NCBI GenBank assembly: GCA_040386975.1
Contig: JAZKEO010000008.1
Coordinates: 1-64,000, forward strand
Direction of reading: 5' to 3'
From: M2408 sp040386975
GTDB lineage: Bacteria > Bacteroidota > Bacteroidia > Flavobacteriales_D > Crocinitomicaceae
Length of the DNA: 64,000 nt
A program made the translations under genes and the position numbers. Every line of letters begins with the position of its first letter. The first letter of the stretch is position 1. Shown here one piece after another: positions 25,433-33,962 of the stretch. Below the pieces are notes generated by a model that was given only the letters and a program-made list of their open reading frames with translations, had not been told where the DNA came from and made no database searches.

Positions 25433-25639
25433 ATGAAAAAAGTATTTTTAGCACTATCGTTAATGTTATTTGTTGGTTCTTTAAGTTCAACTGCATTTGC
25501 TGCATCTAACGATGACAAAACAGAAATCAAAAAAGACGAAAAGAAAAAAAGAAAAGGTAAAAAAGCTAAAAAAGGAGCTTGTTGTGCTGGAAAAACTTCT
25601 TGTGGAGAGAAAAAAACTGGTACTACTGAAGTTAAATAA
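25433..25639 (+). CDS. Small secreted Lys-rich, Cys-containing protein
   Basis: 68 residues. The signal peptide MKKVFLALSLMLFVGSLSST ends near AFAA. The mature ~44 residues are dominated by Lys with a short Cys cluster (ACCAGKTSCGEKK). The three cysteines could bind metal or form disulfides; no family is recognised. It is followed by a very strong terminator 23 nt downstream, which supports real expression. Confidence 0.7.
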   Translation: MKKVFLALSLMLFVGSLSSTAFAASNDDKTEIKKDEKKKRKGKKAKKGACCAGKTSCGEKKTGTTEVK

Positions 25640-25660
25640 TTTTAGAAAACTTTATATAAA

Positions 25661-25695
25661 AAAAAGAACTATCTTCGGGTAGTTCTTTTTTTTTT
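25661..25695 (+). terminator. Intrinsic terminator with UUCG tetraloop
   Basis: AAAAAGAACTATC (25661-25673) pairs with GGTAGTTCTTTTT (one T-G wobble) around C(TTCG)G, followed by a long T-run. Confidence 0.9.
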
Positions 25696-25712
25696 GAATC
25701 AAACTTTTTGAA

Positions 25713-26306
25713 ATGAAAAATAATCCCAAAATTGACATTTACATTGAGAAATCGCAGGATTTTACTAAAGAAATTCTGATTGAAATTAGAAAACGAGTTC
25801 ACGAAATTTGTCCCGAAATTGAGGAAGAATGGAAATGGAGTTTCCCAAATTTTACATTGAATGGAAAGATTTTGTGTAGCATGGCATCTTTCAAAAGTCA
25901 CTGTAGTTTTGGTTTTTGGCTTTCCTCAGAAATGAAAATTATTGAAAATCCAGGAAAAGGAATGGGAGATTTAGGAAAAATGACATCAATTGATGATTTG
26001 CCTTCAATAGAACATTTTAGAATGTATATGCTTGAAGCAATGGAATTGACTTTATCGGGAAAAACCATCACAAAAAAAACTGCTCGAATAGTCGATTTTA
26101 ATCAATCAGAAGAATTAAATTTAGCTATTCAAAAATCAACTCTCGCATCAAATTTTTACGATAAATTCTCAAAAAGTCAACAAAAAGATTACCACGAATG
26201 GATTTTAGAAGCCAAAACAGAAACTACTTCTGGAAAAAGAATTACTCAAGCTGTAGAATGGATTTCTGAAGGAAAATCAAGACATTGGAAATACCAAAGG
26301 AGTTAG
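25713..26306 (+). CDS. DUF1801/YdeI-OmdA family protein
   Basis: 197 residues. The N-terminal half is a DUF1801-like domain (TKEILIEIRKRVHEICPEIE, WKWSFPNFTLNGK, FKSHCSFGFW). The C-terminal ~60 residues are a YdeI/OmdA-type module (FYDKFSKSQQKDYHEWILEA, SGKRITQAVEWISEGK). The function of these bacterial proteins is not well established. No membrane segment or signal is present, so it is cytoplasmic. Confidence 0.85.
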   Translation: MKNNPKIDIYIEKSQDFTKEILIEIRKRVHEICPEIEEEWKWSFPNFTLNGKILCSMASFKSHCSFGFWLSSEMKIIENPGKGMGDLGKMTSIDDLPSIEHFRMYMLEAMELTLSGKTITKKTARIVDFNQSEELNLAIQKSTLASNFYDKFSKSQQKDYHEWILEAKTETTSGKRITQAVEWISEGKSRHWKYQRS

Positions 26307-26307
26307 A

Positions 26308-26352
26308 AGTTATGAGTGAAAACTACAAACTCATAACTACAAACTCATAACT
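26308..26352. repeat. AACTCATAACT repeat with perfect hairpin between convergent genes
   Basis: AGTTATGAGT (26308-26317) is perfectly inverted as ACTCATAACT at 26329-26338 and repeated at 26343-26352. There is no T-run on either side, so it is not a typical terminator. It shares words with the stretch at 9139. Confidence 0.55.
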
Positions 26353-26789
26353 CAAAAAAAGTCTTCCAACTTCCTAAACTCTCCTGTTTCGTAATTTATT
26401 TCAATAATTTCATGTTGAAGTCCGTTTGAAATCGCAATTATTGGAACTTTCAACTGATTGTTGTAATGAATGATTTGTTGTACCACTTTTTGATTTAATT
26501 TAATTTCAGGTGCTTTACATTCGATTAAAATGTGTGGTAATTTCTCTAAATTAAAAACAACTATATCACAACGTCTTACCTGTTTATTTGCTTTAATTTC
26601 AATCTCAGAAGCAATTAATGAAAGTGGGATTTTTTTGTGAAAAACCAAATAATGGAGTAAATGTTGCCTCACCCATTCTTCGGGTGTCAAGATTAAATTC
26701 TTTTTTCTCACAATGCACCAAACACAAATTTTATCATCTTTTTTAGATAATTTTAATTCTGCAAAAGGTAAATTTAAAGGTGCAAACAT
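26352..26789 (-). CDS. HsdR N-terminal-like (PD-(D/E)XK) domain protein
   Basis: 145 residues consisting only of the N-terminal nuclease-like domain of type I restriction R subunits. The active-site pattern is RRCDIVVF, then HILIECKAP (Asp ... Glu-x-Lys), and the N-terminal TPEEWVRQHLLHYLV is typical. There is no helicase or partner modification gene nearby, so it is not a restriction system by itself. This stand-alone form beside holA recurs in Bacteroidota and may act in DNA metabolism; that role is inference. Confidence 0.85.
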   Translation of the reverse strand: MFAPLNLPFAELKLSKKDDKICVWCIVRKKNLILTPEEWVRQHLLHYLVFHKKIPLSLIASEIEIKANKQVRRCDIVVFNLEKLPHILIECKAPEIKLNQKVVQQIIHYNNQLKVPIIAISNGLQHEIIEINYETGEFRKLEDFF

Positions 26790-26832
26790 GAATTTAATCC
26801 GATAATTTGCGTCTAAATTACTTAATTTTACT

Positions 26833-26840
26833 TAATTTTG
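26833..26840 (+). promoter_or_regulatory. -7 box of holA, 4 nt before the ATG
   Basis: TAATTTTG ends at 26840 and the ATG is at 26845; TTTG at 26806-26809 lies 23 nt upstream. This implies a leaderless holA message. Confidence 0.5.
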
Positions 26841-26844
26841 AATC

Positions 26845-27849
26845 ATGGATTACAAATCACTTTTAAAGGAAATAAAGGCTAAAAATTTTAAGCCTGTCTA
26901 TTTGCTTCATGGTGAAGAACCGTATTACATTGATATCCTTTCAAAAGCTATTGAAAATGAGGTTTTGGAAGAACACGAACGCGATTTTAATCAAACAATT
27001 GTTTACGGAAAAGATGTCGATGTAGCATCATTAATTAGTGAAGCAAAAGGTTATCCCATGATGGCAGAAAGACGATTTGTTTTAATTCGTGAAGCACAAG
27101 AGATTAAACAAAAAGATTTTGAATTTATCGAGAACTACTTGAACAATGTCAACCCAACCACAGTTTTTGTTTTGGCTTACAAGTATAAAAAATATGATTC
27201 TCGTACAAAATTCTTCAAAGAAATATCAAAAGTTGGTGAAGTTTTTCTTTCCGAAAAAGTGAAAGAATATCAATTAACAAATTGGATTGACGCTTATTTA
27301 AAATCCATAGATTATTTAATCACGCCAAAAGCAAGTAAATTATTAGCTGATTTTTTAGGAAATGATTTAAGCCGCATTGTGAATGAATTAGATAAATTAT
27401 CCATTTTAATTCAAAAAGGAACGACAATTAATGAAATTCACATTGAAGAAAATATTGGAATTTCTAAAGATTTTAATGTTTTTGAGTTAGTGAATGCGAT
27501 TCAAACACGCGATGTTCCAAAAGCTTTTTTAATTGTAAATCATTTTGAACACAATCCAAAATCTGGACCTTTAGTTGTTGTCATTGCAAATTTATTTGGC
27601 TTTTACATCAAATTGATGCGAACACATTTCAGAGGTAATAAATCGGATGGAGAATTAGCTGGAGAATTAAAAGTTCCTCCATTTTTCATCAAAGATTTCA
27701 CCTTGGCTTGTAAATTATATAATCCGACCAAAATTGCGAATAATGTTTCTATCTTAGCAGAATACGATTTGAAATCCAAAGGTGTTGGAAGCAGTACAAT
27801 TCCCGAGGGAGAATTGATGAGAGAAATGGTTTATCGTTTAATGAATTGA
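26845..27849 (+). CDS. holA: DNA polymerase III subunit delta
   Basis: 334 residues. Delta opens the beta clamp in the clamp-loader complex. The N-terminus has KPVYLLHGEEPYYIDILSKA (an AAA+-like fold without a working P-loop, as usual for delta). The middle contains FLGNDLSRIVNELDKL and the C-terminal collar runs to REMVYRLMN. It is diverged from the E. coli protein but fits the Gram-negative Bacteroidota form. rsmE begins 6 nt after its stop. Confidence 0.9.
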   Translation: MDYKSLLKEIKAKNFKPVYLLHGEEPYYIDILSKAIENEVLEEHERDFNQTIVYGKDVDVASLISEAKGYPMMAERRFVLIREAQEIKQKDFEFIENYLNNVNPTTVFVLAYKYKKYDSRTKFFKEISKVGEVFLSEKVKEYQLTNWIDAYLKSIDYLITPKASKLLADFLGNDLSRIVNELDKLSILIQKGTTINEIHIEENIGISKDFNVFELVNAIQTRDVPKAFLIVNHFEHNPKSGPLVVVIANLFGFYIKLMRTHFRGNKSDGELAGELKVPPFFIKDFTLACKLYNPTKIANNVSILAEYDLKSKGVGSSTIPEGELMREMVYRLMN

Positions 27850-27854
27850 TTTTT

Positions 27855-28553
27855 ATGCATTTATTTTACATACCCGAAATACACGCTGCTTCAAATGAAG
27901 TAAAACTCAGTGAAGAGGAATCAAAACACGCTTGTAAAGTTTTACGTCTAAAAAAAGGAGATAAAATTTCTTTGCTGAACGGAAAAGGAGATTCATTTGT
28001 TGGTGAAATCATCGAAGATCATCCAAAACATTGTTTGATTTCTATTAAAAGTCATGCTTTTGAGGAACAAAGTCCAAATCAGATTCACATAGCGATTGCA
28101 CCAACAAAAAACATCGAACGCATTGAGTGGTTTGTTGAAAAAACGACGGAATTAGGAATTACAGAAATTTCACTTTTCTTTAGTAAAAACAGTGAACGCA
28201 AGCATTTGAAAATTGAACGTATTGAAAAAATTATCATTTCAGCGATGAAGCAGTCTCAACGAAAATATTTACCAAAATTAAATGTATTTTCTTCTTTGGA
28301 AGAATTTTTCAAAGTACATACAACTGGAGCAATTGCACATTGTTATCAAGGAAATAAACTTGCTTTAAAAAGTAACTTAAAAAAAACAAAATATCCTATT
28401 TTGATTGGTCCTGAAGGCGATTTCACGCAGGAAGAAGTTGAATTAGCACTAAAAAAAGGTTTTGATCCGATTACTTTAGGGAAAAATCGCTTACGAACAG
28501 AAACTGCTGGTTTATACGCCTGTATGCAAGCAAAATTAATATTGGAGTCATGA
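27855..28553 (+). CDS. rsmE: 16S rRNA (uracil-1498-N3)-methyltransferase
   Basis: 232 residues from the ATG at 27855; a TTG at 27846 inside the holA end is a less likely start because homologues begin MHLFYxP. It methylates U1498 of 16S rRNA. The N-terminal PUA-like part (LSEEESKHACKVLRLKKGD) is followed by the SPOUT knot, with SAM-site segments LIGPEGDFTQEEVELA and LGKNRLRTETAGLYA. The stop overlaps the DUF4159 gene by 4 nt. Confidence 0.93.
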   Translation: MHLFYIPEIHAASNEVKLSEEESKHACKVLRLKKGDKISLLNGKGDSFVGEIIEDHPKHCLISIKSHAFEEQSPNQIHIAIAPTKNIERIEWFVEKTTELGITEISLFFSKNSERKHLKIERIEKIIISAMKQSQRKYLPKLNVFSSLEEFFKVHTTGAIAHCYQGNKLALKSNLKKTKYPILIGPEGDFTQEEVELALKKGFDPITLGKNRLRTETAGLYACMQAKLILES

Positions 28554-29200
28554 TTAAATGTAATTTATTTCTTATAGTTTTTTGTTTGTCTTTTGTTTCT
28601 TTTTCTCAAGGAACTTACAAAATGGCTGTTTTAAAATACAATGGTGGTGGCGATTATTATGCGAATCCAAGTTCGTTACCTAATTTAATTGAGTTTTGTA
28701 ATCAGAATTTAAAGACAAATATTTCCACTGATGTACCTTTTGTCGATGTTGGAAGTTCTGATTTATTTCAATATCCTTTTGTTCACATGACGGGACATGG
28801 AAATGTTGTTTTTTCGTCTTCGGAAATAGATAATTTAAGAACGTATTTAGAAGCTGGAGGATTTTTGCACATTGACGACAATTACGGAATGGATCAATTT
28901 ATTCGCGTCGAACTTAAAAAAATTTTTCCAAATCAAGAATTAGTTGAATTACCAAGTAATCACGCCGTTTTTCATCAGAAATACAATTTCAACGGTTTGC
29001 CAAAAATCCACGAGCACGATGGAAAAAGAGCACAAGCATTTGGGATTTTTTTGGAAGGGAAATTGGTTTTAGTTTATACTTTTGAAACAGATTTAGGCGA
29101 TGGTTGGGAAGATCAAGCAGTTCACAACGATCCTGCAGATAAACGTAAAGAAGCCCTACAAATGGGAGCAAACATTATTTCTTACGTTTTTTCTCGTTAA
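28550..29200 (+). CDS. Secreted DUF4159 protein
   Basis: 216 residues. A signal peptide (about 1-20, ending SFSQ) precedes a DUF4159 domain, a glutamine-amidotransferase-like alpha/beta fold. Typical segments are LKYNGGGDYYANPSSLPNLI, FVHMTGHGNVVFS, GGFLHIDDNYGMDQFIR and SNHAVFHQ. Such proteins often sit near MoxR/VWA gene clusters; here it is instead coupled to rsmE and holA by overlaps. The function is unknown. Confidence 0.88.
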   Translation: MIKCNLFLIVFCLSFVSFSQGTYKMAVLKYNGGGDYYANPSSLPNLIEFCNQNLKTNISTDVPFVDVGSSDLFQYPFVHMTGHGNVVFSSSEIDNLRTYLEAGGFLHIDDNYGMDQFIRVELKKIFPNQELVELPSNHAVFHQKYNFNGLPKIHEHDGKRAQAFGIFLEGKLVLVYTFETDLGDGWEDQAVHNDPADKRKEALQMGANIISYVFSR

Positions 29201-29309
29201 CTTCTAGATTTCGACAAGCTCAATCTAAACTTGCTCAGTTACCTCAAAATTATTTTTCACATTAGAATCATAATGCAATAAAATCAACTCTTTTCTCACT
29301 AATTTAACG

Positions 29310-29317
29310 TAAATTTG
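29310..29317 (+). promoter_or_regulatory. -7 box upstream of RluA-family gene
   Basis: TAAATTTG lies 50 nt before the ATG at 29368; an AAGACTT-type repeat lies between box and start. Confidence 0.5.
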
Positions 29318-29330
29318 CATTCTCAAATGA

Positions 29331-29365
29331 ATCTAAGTCTTTAGTCTTAGGTCTTAAGTCTAGTT
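29331..29365 (-). repeat. AAGACTT-type intergenic repeat, copy 2
   Basis: On the minus strand it reads AACTAGACTTAAGACCTAAG and continues in the same words, like 656-693 and 39208-39239. It lies in the probable 5' leader of the pseudouridine synthase gene. Confidence 0.45.
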
Positions 29366-29367
29366 CA

Positions 29368-30231
29368 ATGAATATAAAAAAAACAGTTAAAGAAATACGT
29401 TTTCAGATTGAAAAACCAGCAGAATTGATGGCTTTTTTAATTGAAAATTTCCCTTCAAAAAATCGCGACAACATCAAATCGTTGATGAAAAATAAAATGA
29501 TTTTAGTGAATGGAATTACGCAAACGCATTTCAAATTTGCTTTAAACAAAGGTGATTTATTGACAATCGGTAAAAAGGAAATTCAAGAAAAAATCATTCC
29601 TGGAATGAAGATTGTTTTTGAAGATGAAGATATTATCGTTGCAAATAAGCCAGCAGGATTATTAACGATTTCTACTGCAAAAGAAAAAAATAAGACTTTA
29701 TTTCACGCTTTAAGTTTACATGTAAAAAAACATGATCCAGATTCAAAAATCTTTGTTGTACATCGTTTGGATAGAGAAACTTCTGGTTTACTTGTTTTTG
29801 CAAAAAATGAAAAAGCTAAATTTAAGCTTCAAAAAAACTGGAACGACAACGTCATTGAACGAACTTACATCGCTTTGGTGGAAGGTTATGTGAAAGAAAC
29901 AGAGAAGAAAATCATTTCTTACCTGAAAGAAAGTAAAGCGTTGAAAGTACACTCAAGTCAAAATCCAACTTATGGACAAGAAGCAATTACGAATTACAAA
30001 TTGATTGAAACGAGAAAAAATTCAAGTTTATTGGAAGTAAATTTAGAAACTGGGCGTAAAAACCAAATTCGAGTTCACATGGAAGAAATTGGTCACCCAA
30101 TTGTTGGTGACAAAAAATATGGTGCAAAAACGGCTATGCTTGGTCGCATTGGACTTCACGCTCAAACTTTGAGTTTTGTGCATCCAAAAACTGGAAAAGT
30201 AGTTAAATTTGAAGTGAAAAGTATGTTGTAA
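29368..30231 (+). CDS. RluA family pseudouridine synthase
   Basis: 287 residues. An S4-like RNA-binding region at about 15-70 (MAFLIENFPSKNRDNIKSLM, KNKMILVNG) is followed by the catalytic domain, with the active Asp in VVHRLDRETSGLLVFAK. GRKNQIRVHMEEIGHPIVGD is the second family motif. It isomerises uridine in rRNA or tRNA; the exact target (RluC/RluD-like or other) cannot be assigned. Confidence 0.92.
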   Translation: MNIKKTVKEIRFQIEKPAELMAFLIENFPSKNRDNIKSLMKNKMILVNGITQTHFKFALNKGDLLTIGKKEIQEKIIPGMKIVFEDEDIIVANKPAGLLTISTAKEKNKTLFHALSLHVKKHDPDSKIFVVHRLDRETSGLLVFAKNEKAKFKLQKNWNDNVIERTYIALVEGYVKETEKKIISYLKESKALKVHSSQNPTYGQEAITNYKLIETRKNSSLLEVNLETGRKNQIRVHMEEIGHPIVGDKKYGAKTAMLGRIGLHAQTLSFVHPKTGKVVKFEVKSML

Positions 30232-30234
30232 AAT

Positions 30235-30275
30235 AAAAAAGATCAAAATACAATTTTTTTGAGCTTTTTTATTTA
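30235..30275. terminator. Bidirectional AT-rich hairpin between convergent genes
   Basis: AAAAAAGATCAAAA pairs with TTTTGAGCTTTTTT (one A-G mismatch), with A-tract and T-tract flanks serving either direction. Confidence 0.5.
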
Positions 30276-30276
30276 A

Positions 30277-30708
30277 TTATCTTTCAACAAAAGTCTTAAA
30301 ATCTACTAAGTATTTTTTAGATTGCTTTTTAAAAGCTCCAGGCATTAAAGCAGCAATAATTTTCATGAATCCTTTGAATTGAAATTCTTGATCTGTTTTG
30401 TATAAAGTTGAATCCGAGTCAATTTCAGAAAAATAATTCTTTACGATGTTGTGAACTCCTTTTGCATCATAAGTTCCAGAAAATTCTTTTGGTAAATCTT
30501 TTACTGTTATCGTTTCAATCATCTCAATGTTTCTGTTTCCAATTTGGAAAACCAACTTTGCTTTTGCACCAACTTCTCCCAAAGTTCCACTTAAATGCTC
30601 AAATGATTGCAAACCATCCATCCATTCTTTCATGTTTTCAACGTTATCAAATTTTTCGATAACTTCTTGAATTGGCTTATCGATAACAATTTCTAAGGAA
30701 TATTTCAT
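30277..30708 (-). CDS. SRPBCC family protein
   Basis: 143 residues. It starts MKYSLEIVIDKPIQEVIEKF, the first strand and helices of a START/Bet v1-like fold (xxIxxPxxxVxxxxxD). The long C-terminal helix ends KKQSKKYLVDFKTFVE. No catalytic residues are recognisable and there is no signal peptide. It is the last gene of a five-gene minus-strand run (35360 to 30277), starting 4 nt after the upstream stop. Confidence 0.8.
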   Translation of the reverse strand: MKYSLEIVIDKPIQEVIEKFDNVENMKEWMDGLQSFEHLSGTLGEVGAKAKLVFQIGNRNIEMIETITVKDLPKEFSGTYDAKGVHNIVKNYFSEIDSDSTLYKTDQEFQFKGFMKIIAALMPGAFKKQSKKYLVDFKTFVER

Positions 30709-30712
30709 TTTT

Positions 30713-31636
30713 TTATAAGTTAAATGGATTCATAATTTCAAAAACTTTGCTTTTGTCTAGACTTTCCCAGCGGTAATAAAGATAATACTTTTTAGACGTA
30801 TTTTTCGTAGAGGCTGGAATAAAGATTTTTAAATTGGATTTAGTAATTGATTCTCTATCAACACCTTCTATAGGTTCTACAACACTAAATTCTTCTGATT
30901 TTTTAATTTCAATTTGAAGACTTTCTATGATATCTTTATTTGTAATTTCATTTTTATTTTGATCAAACAGACGTATATATTCATGACCTGCTTTTAATGA
31001 TTTAATGTCCAAATCCATTCTTTCTAGTGCCAATGTTTTATAAAAAGCTGTTTGAATGGTGTCATTTTTCAACTTTACTTCACCAATTTCAAAAGTAGAT
31101 TTTGTTTCGTAACTATTTGTTGAACTTGATGAGTAAACAGATTTTGTATTTTCGAGTGGAAGTTTTGAATCAACAATAACTACATTCATCTCAATTTTAG
31201 TCTCATTCTTTCCTTTTGTATCAAAAAATGAAGTCTTTAAATTCAAGGTGTCGCCAACTTTTGCTTGCTCGTTAAAACGTAAACTTAAACTCAAATTACT
31301 CAACATGGAATAATCCATTCCTTCTTGGTTGTTTCCAAAAATATTCGGTGAATAACCGAGTGTATCTTTATTTGGTTTGAGAATTAAAATTGAAACTCCT
31401 GGAAAGCAATTTCCATCAGTAACAACAAATCCTCTTGGTTTTATAAGTTTTATTTCAAAATCAGTATTAATAGGTAAACGATTACTTGTCCAAGTATCTT
31501 CATTTAACTCAAATTCAATATCCTCAAAGCCAATTCCAGATTGAAAATAGCTCGCCCCAGTAAAAAGTCTGACTCCTTTTTCTTGTGAAAATCCTAAAAA
31601 AGGAATAAATACACTCAAAAAAATGATTTTTTTCAT
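30713..31636 (-). CDS. Secreted protein of unknown function (paralogue b)
   Basis: 307 residues with a signal peptide (about 1-17, ending GFSQ). It is clearly paralogous to the gene just upstream: both have RLPINTxFEIKLIKPxGF, DTLGYS, SNLSxSLxFN and FYDTK- or FDTKG-like segments, and both end in YYxHYRWES or YYLYYRWES followed by KVFEI. The fold looks all-beta, perhaps two beta-sandwich domains. No T9SS sorting domain or lipobox is seen, so it may be periplasmic. No family is recognised. Confidence 0.75.
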   Translation of the reverse strand: MKKIIFLSVFIPFLGFSQEKGVRLFTGASYFQSGIGFEDIEFELNEDTWTSNRLPINTDFEIKLIKPRGFVVTDGNCFPGVSILILKPNKDTLGYSPNIFGNNQEGMDYSMLSNLSLSLRFNEQAKVGDTLNLKTSFFDTKGKNETKIEMNVVIVDSKLPLENTKSVYSSSSTNSYETKSTFEIGEVKLKNDTIQTAFYKTLALERMDLDIKSLKAGHEYIRLFDQNKNEITNKDIIESLQIEIKKSEEFSVVEPIEGVDRESITKSNLKIFIPASTKNTSKKYYLYYRWESLDKSKVFEIMNPFNL

Positions 31637-31678
31637 TTGTTGTAATCTTTATTAAAAGTAAAAATCTAATTTATATTG

Positions 31679-32548
31679 CTAGTAATAAAAATTTAAAATT
31701 ATTTCGAAAACCTTTAATTTATCTTTACTTTCCCAACGATAATGAAAGTAATAATTTGAATGTGCATAATTCGATAAATCAGTTAATAAAATATTAAAAC
31801 TCATTTTTTTATCGTTTTCAGTATTGGGTTTTACATCAATTTTAAAATTTTCCATTTTTTTAACCTTATTGATGTGATTATCATAAAAAGTAATTGTCTC
31901 TTTACCTGACTTAAATTCTTCATAATTAAGATTAATGGTATCAAAAGCTAACTTTTTATAAACAACATATTCAGTAGTATCCTCTTTGTAAATACTCTTA
32001 CCTAAATCAAGGTTTGATTTAGTTTCAAAAAGTCCATATTCAGAGTAAACTGCATTTGAATTTTCAATTGGGAGAAATGACTCAACAATATACATTGGAA
32101 AATCAACTTTCGTAAAGTTTTCACTTTTTGTATCATAAAAAGTTACTCTTAAATTACACGTATCTCCCACTTTTACAAAATTGTTAAATGAAAGTGATAT
32201 ACTTAAGTTACTCAAACTATCTATATTAAAACCCTTTCTATTTTTTAATATGTCAGTTGAATACCCTAAGGTATCACCATTATTTTTAGATAAAAAAACT
32301 GAAACAGCAGGAAAACAAATGTCATCAAAAACTTTAAAACCCGATGGCTTAATTAATTTGATTTCAAACTCGGTATTAATTGGCAAACGATTACTTAACC
32401 ATGTATTTTTAGCCAATTTAAATTCAATATCCTTAAAAGAAATACCATAAGTTTCATACTTTGCATGTGTAAACGGGATAATTCCTTTCATTTGTGACAT
32501 TACAAACAAAGGGCTGAGTAAAATAAATGATACTATAAATTTTTTCAT
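31679..32548 (-). CDS. Secreted protein of unknown function (paralogue a)
   Basis: 289 residues with a signal peptide (about 1-18, ending FVMSQ). It is the tandem paralogue of the following gene, with the same order of motifs throughout and no internal gap evident. Starting 5 nt after the beta-CASP nuclease stop, it is probably co-transcribed. It is more AT-rich in codon use than its neighbours. Function unknown. Confidence 0.75.
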   Translation of the reverse strand: MKKFIVSFILLSPLFVMSQMKGIIPFTHAKYETYGISFKDIEFKLAKNTWLSNRLPINTEFEIKLIKPSGFKVFDDICFPAVSVFLSKNNGDTLGYSTDILKNRKGFNIDSLSNLSISLSFNNFVKVGDTCNLRVTFYDTKSENFTKVDFPMYIVESFLPIENSNAVYSEYGLFETKSNLDLGKSIYKEDTTEYVVYKKLAFDTINLNYEEFKSGKETITFYDNHINKVKKMENFKIDVKPNTENDKKMSFNILLTDLSNYAHSNYYFHYRWESKDKLKVFEIILNFYY

Positions 32549-32553
32549 ACTAT

Positions 32554-33954
32554 TTATAATTCAAAGGATTCTTTTAAAGCTGGAATTGTAATGTTTCTAA
32601 AACCTACATCCAATAATTTCTCTTTAAAACTTAATTGTGTTTCATATTCTCCATGAACCAAAAATACTTTTTCTACTTTCGTTTTATCTAAACATTTAAA
32701 ATATTGAATCATTTCTTTGTAATCAGCATGAGCACTATATGAATCTAGAACAACAACATCTGCTAAAACTTCATAATCTTCGCCAAATATTTTTACAACT
32801 TTTTCGCCATTTCTAATTTTACCCCCTAAAGAAAATGGTTCAGCATATCCAACAATTAAAATCGTATTATTTGGATTTGAAATGTTATTTGCAACGTGAT
32901 GTTTAATTCTCCCTGCTTCTATCATTCCTGAAGCTGAAATAATGATACAAGGTTCTTTAATGGAATTTAATTTTTTAGAAATCACAACATCTTGAACATA
33001 AATTAATTTCTCAAAACCAAAGGGATCTGAATCAGTTTTCATGTAGTTCACCATATCTTCATTAAAACATTCTGGATGATTTCTCATCACATCAGTTGCA
33101 TTAATTGAAAGTGGGCTATCTACAAATACTTGAATCCGAGGCAATTTATGAGCTGTTTCCAGCTTGTCTAAGGCATAAACAATTTCTTGGGTTCTTCCCA
33201 AACTGAAAGCTGGAATAATCAATTTTCCTTTTTTCATAACACAAGTATTGTAAATCACATCAAGTAATTCTTGTTGACTCATGTTATTATCAGAATGTAA
33301 TCTATTTCCATAAGTTGACTCCGAAATTAACACATCACATTGAGGAAAAACCTGAGGATCTTTTAAAATCGCACTATTGTAACGACCAATATCTCCTGTA
33401 AAACAGACTTTTTTTATCTTGTCTCCATCTTTGATTTCTAAATTTACGGCTCCACTACCTAAAATATGACCTGAATCCGTAAACATGACTTTTACTTCAT
33501 CATTAATCTTAAAATTATGATTATAAGGAATAGTTTCAAACAATTTTAGTGCATCTTCAACATCCATTAAATCATAAAGTGGTTCTAAAGGTTCTTCACC
33601 TCTTTTGAATCTTCTTTTATTTACGTGTTTTAAATCATTTTCCTGAATATGAGCACTATCTTTTAACATGATTTTACATAAATCAAAAGTTGCAGAAGTT
33701 GCGTAAATTTTCCCTTTAAATCCTTTCTTAACTAAATTTGGAATATTTCCCGAATGGTCAATGTGTGCGTGAGAAAGAATCATAAATGAAAGCGATGAAG
33801 GTTCAAATCCAAAATTTCTGTTCATCAAATCGGATTCTTGACCTTTTCCTTGGAAAAAACCACAATCCAAAAGAAAGGAAACGTTATTATTTGTTGTTAT
33901 TAAGTGTTTACTACCTGTTACAGTTCGTGCTGCCCCAAAAAATTGAATATTCAT
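32554..33954 (-). CDS. Metallo-beta-lactamase/beta-CASP RNA nuclease
   Basis: 466 residues. Zinc site HAHIDH at about 62-67, further ligands around TDSGHILGSGAV and CFTGDIGRY, then a beta-CASP insert (PAFSLGRTQEIVYAL) and the C-terminal motifs SAHADYKEM and LVHGE. This is the CPSF73-like/YSH1 class, which cuts RNA as an endo- or exonuclease. It lacks the C-terminal RNase J domain. It sits in a run with the alpha/beta hydrolase (8-nt gap) and the secreted paralogues. Confidence 0.92.
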   Translation of the reverse strand: MNIQFFGAARTVTGSKHLITTNNNVSFLLDCGFFQGKGQESDLMNRNFGFEPSSLSFMILSHAHIDHSGNIPNLVKKGFKGKIYATSATFDLCKIMLKDSAHIQENDLKHVNKRRFKRGEEPLEPLYDLMDVEDALKLFETIPYNHNFKINDEVKVMFTDSGHILGSGAVNLEIKDGDKIKKVCFTGDIGRYNSAILKDPQVFPQCDVLISESTYGNRLHSDNNMSQQELLDVIYNTCVMKKGKLIIPAFSLGRTQEIVYALDKLETAHKLPRIQVFVDSPLSINATDVMRNHPECFNEDMVNYMKTDSDPFGFEKLIYVQDVVISKKLNSIKEPCIIISASGMIEAGRIKHHVANNISNPNNTILIVGYAEPFSLGGKIRNGEKVVKIFGEDYEVLADVVVLDSYSAHADYKEMIQYFKCLDKTKVEKVFLVHGEYETQLSFKEKLLDVGFRNITIPALKESFEL

Positions 33955-33962
33955 AAAGAATT

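Noticed and set aside
26308..26352. Intrinsic terminator between the convergent YdeI-like and HsdR-N-like genes
   Set aside because: The 10-bp hairpin has no T-run on either side; kept only as a repeat.
26352..26789. Type I restriction-modification system
   Set aside because: Only an HsdR N-terminal-like domain is present; no helicase, methylase or specificity gene in the window.
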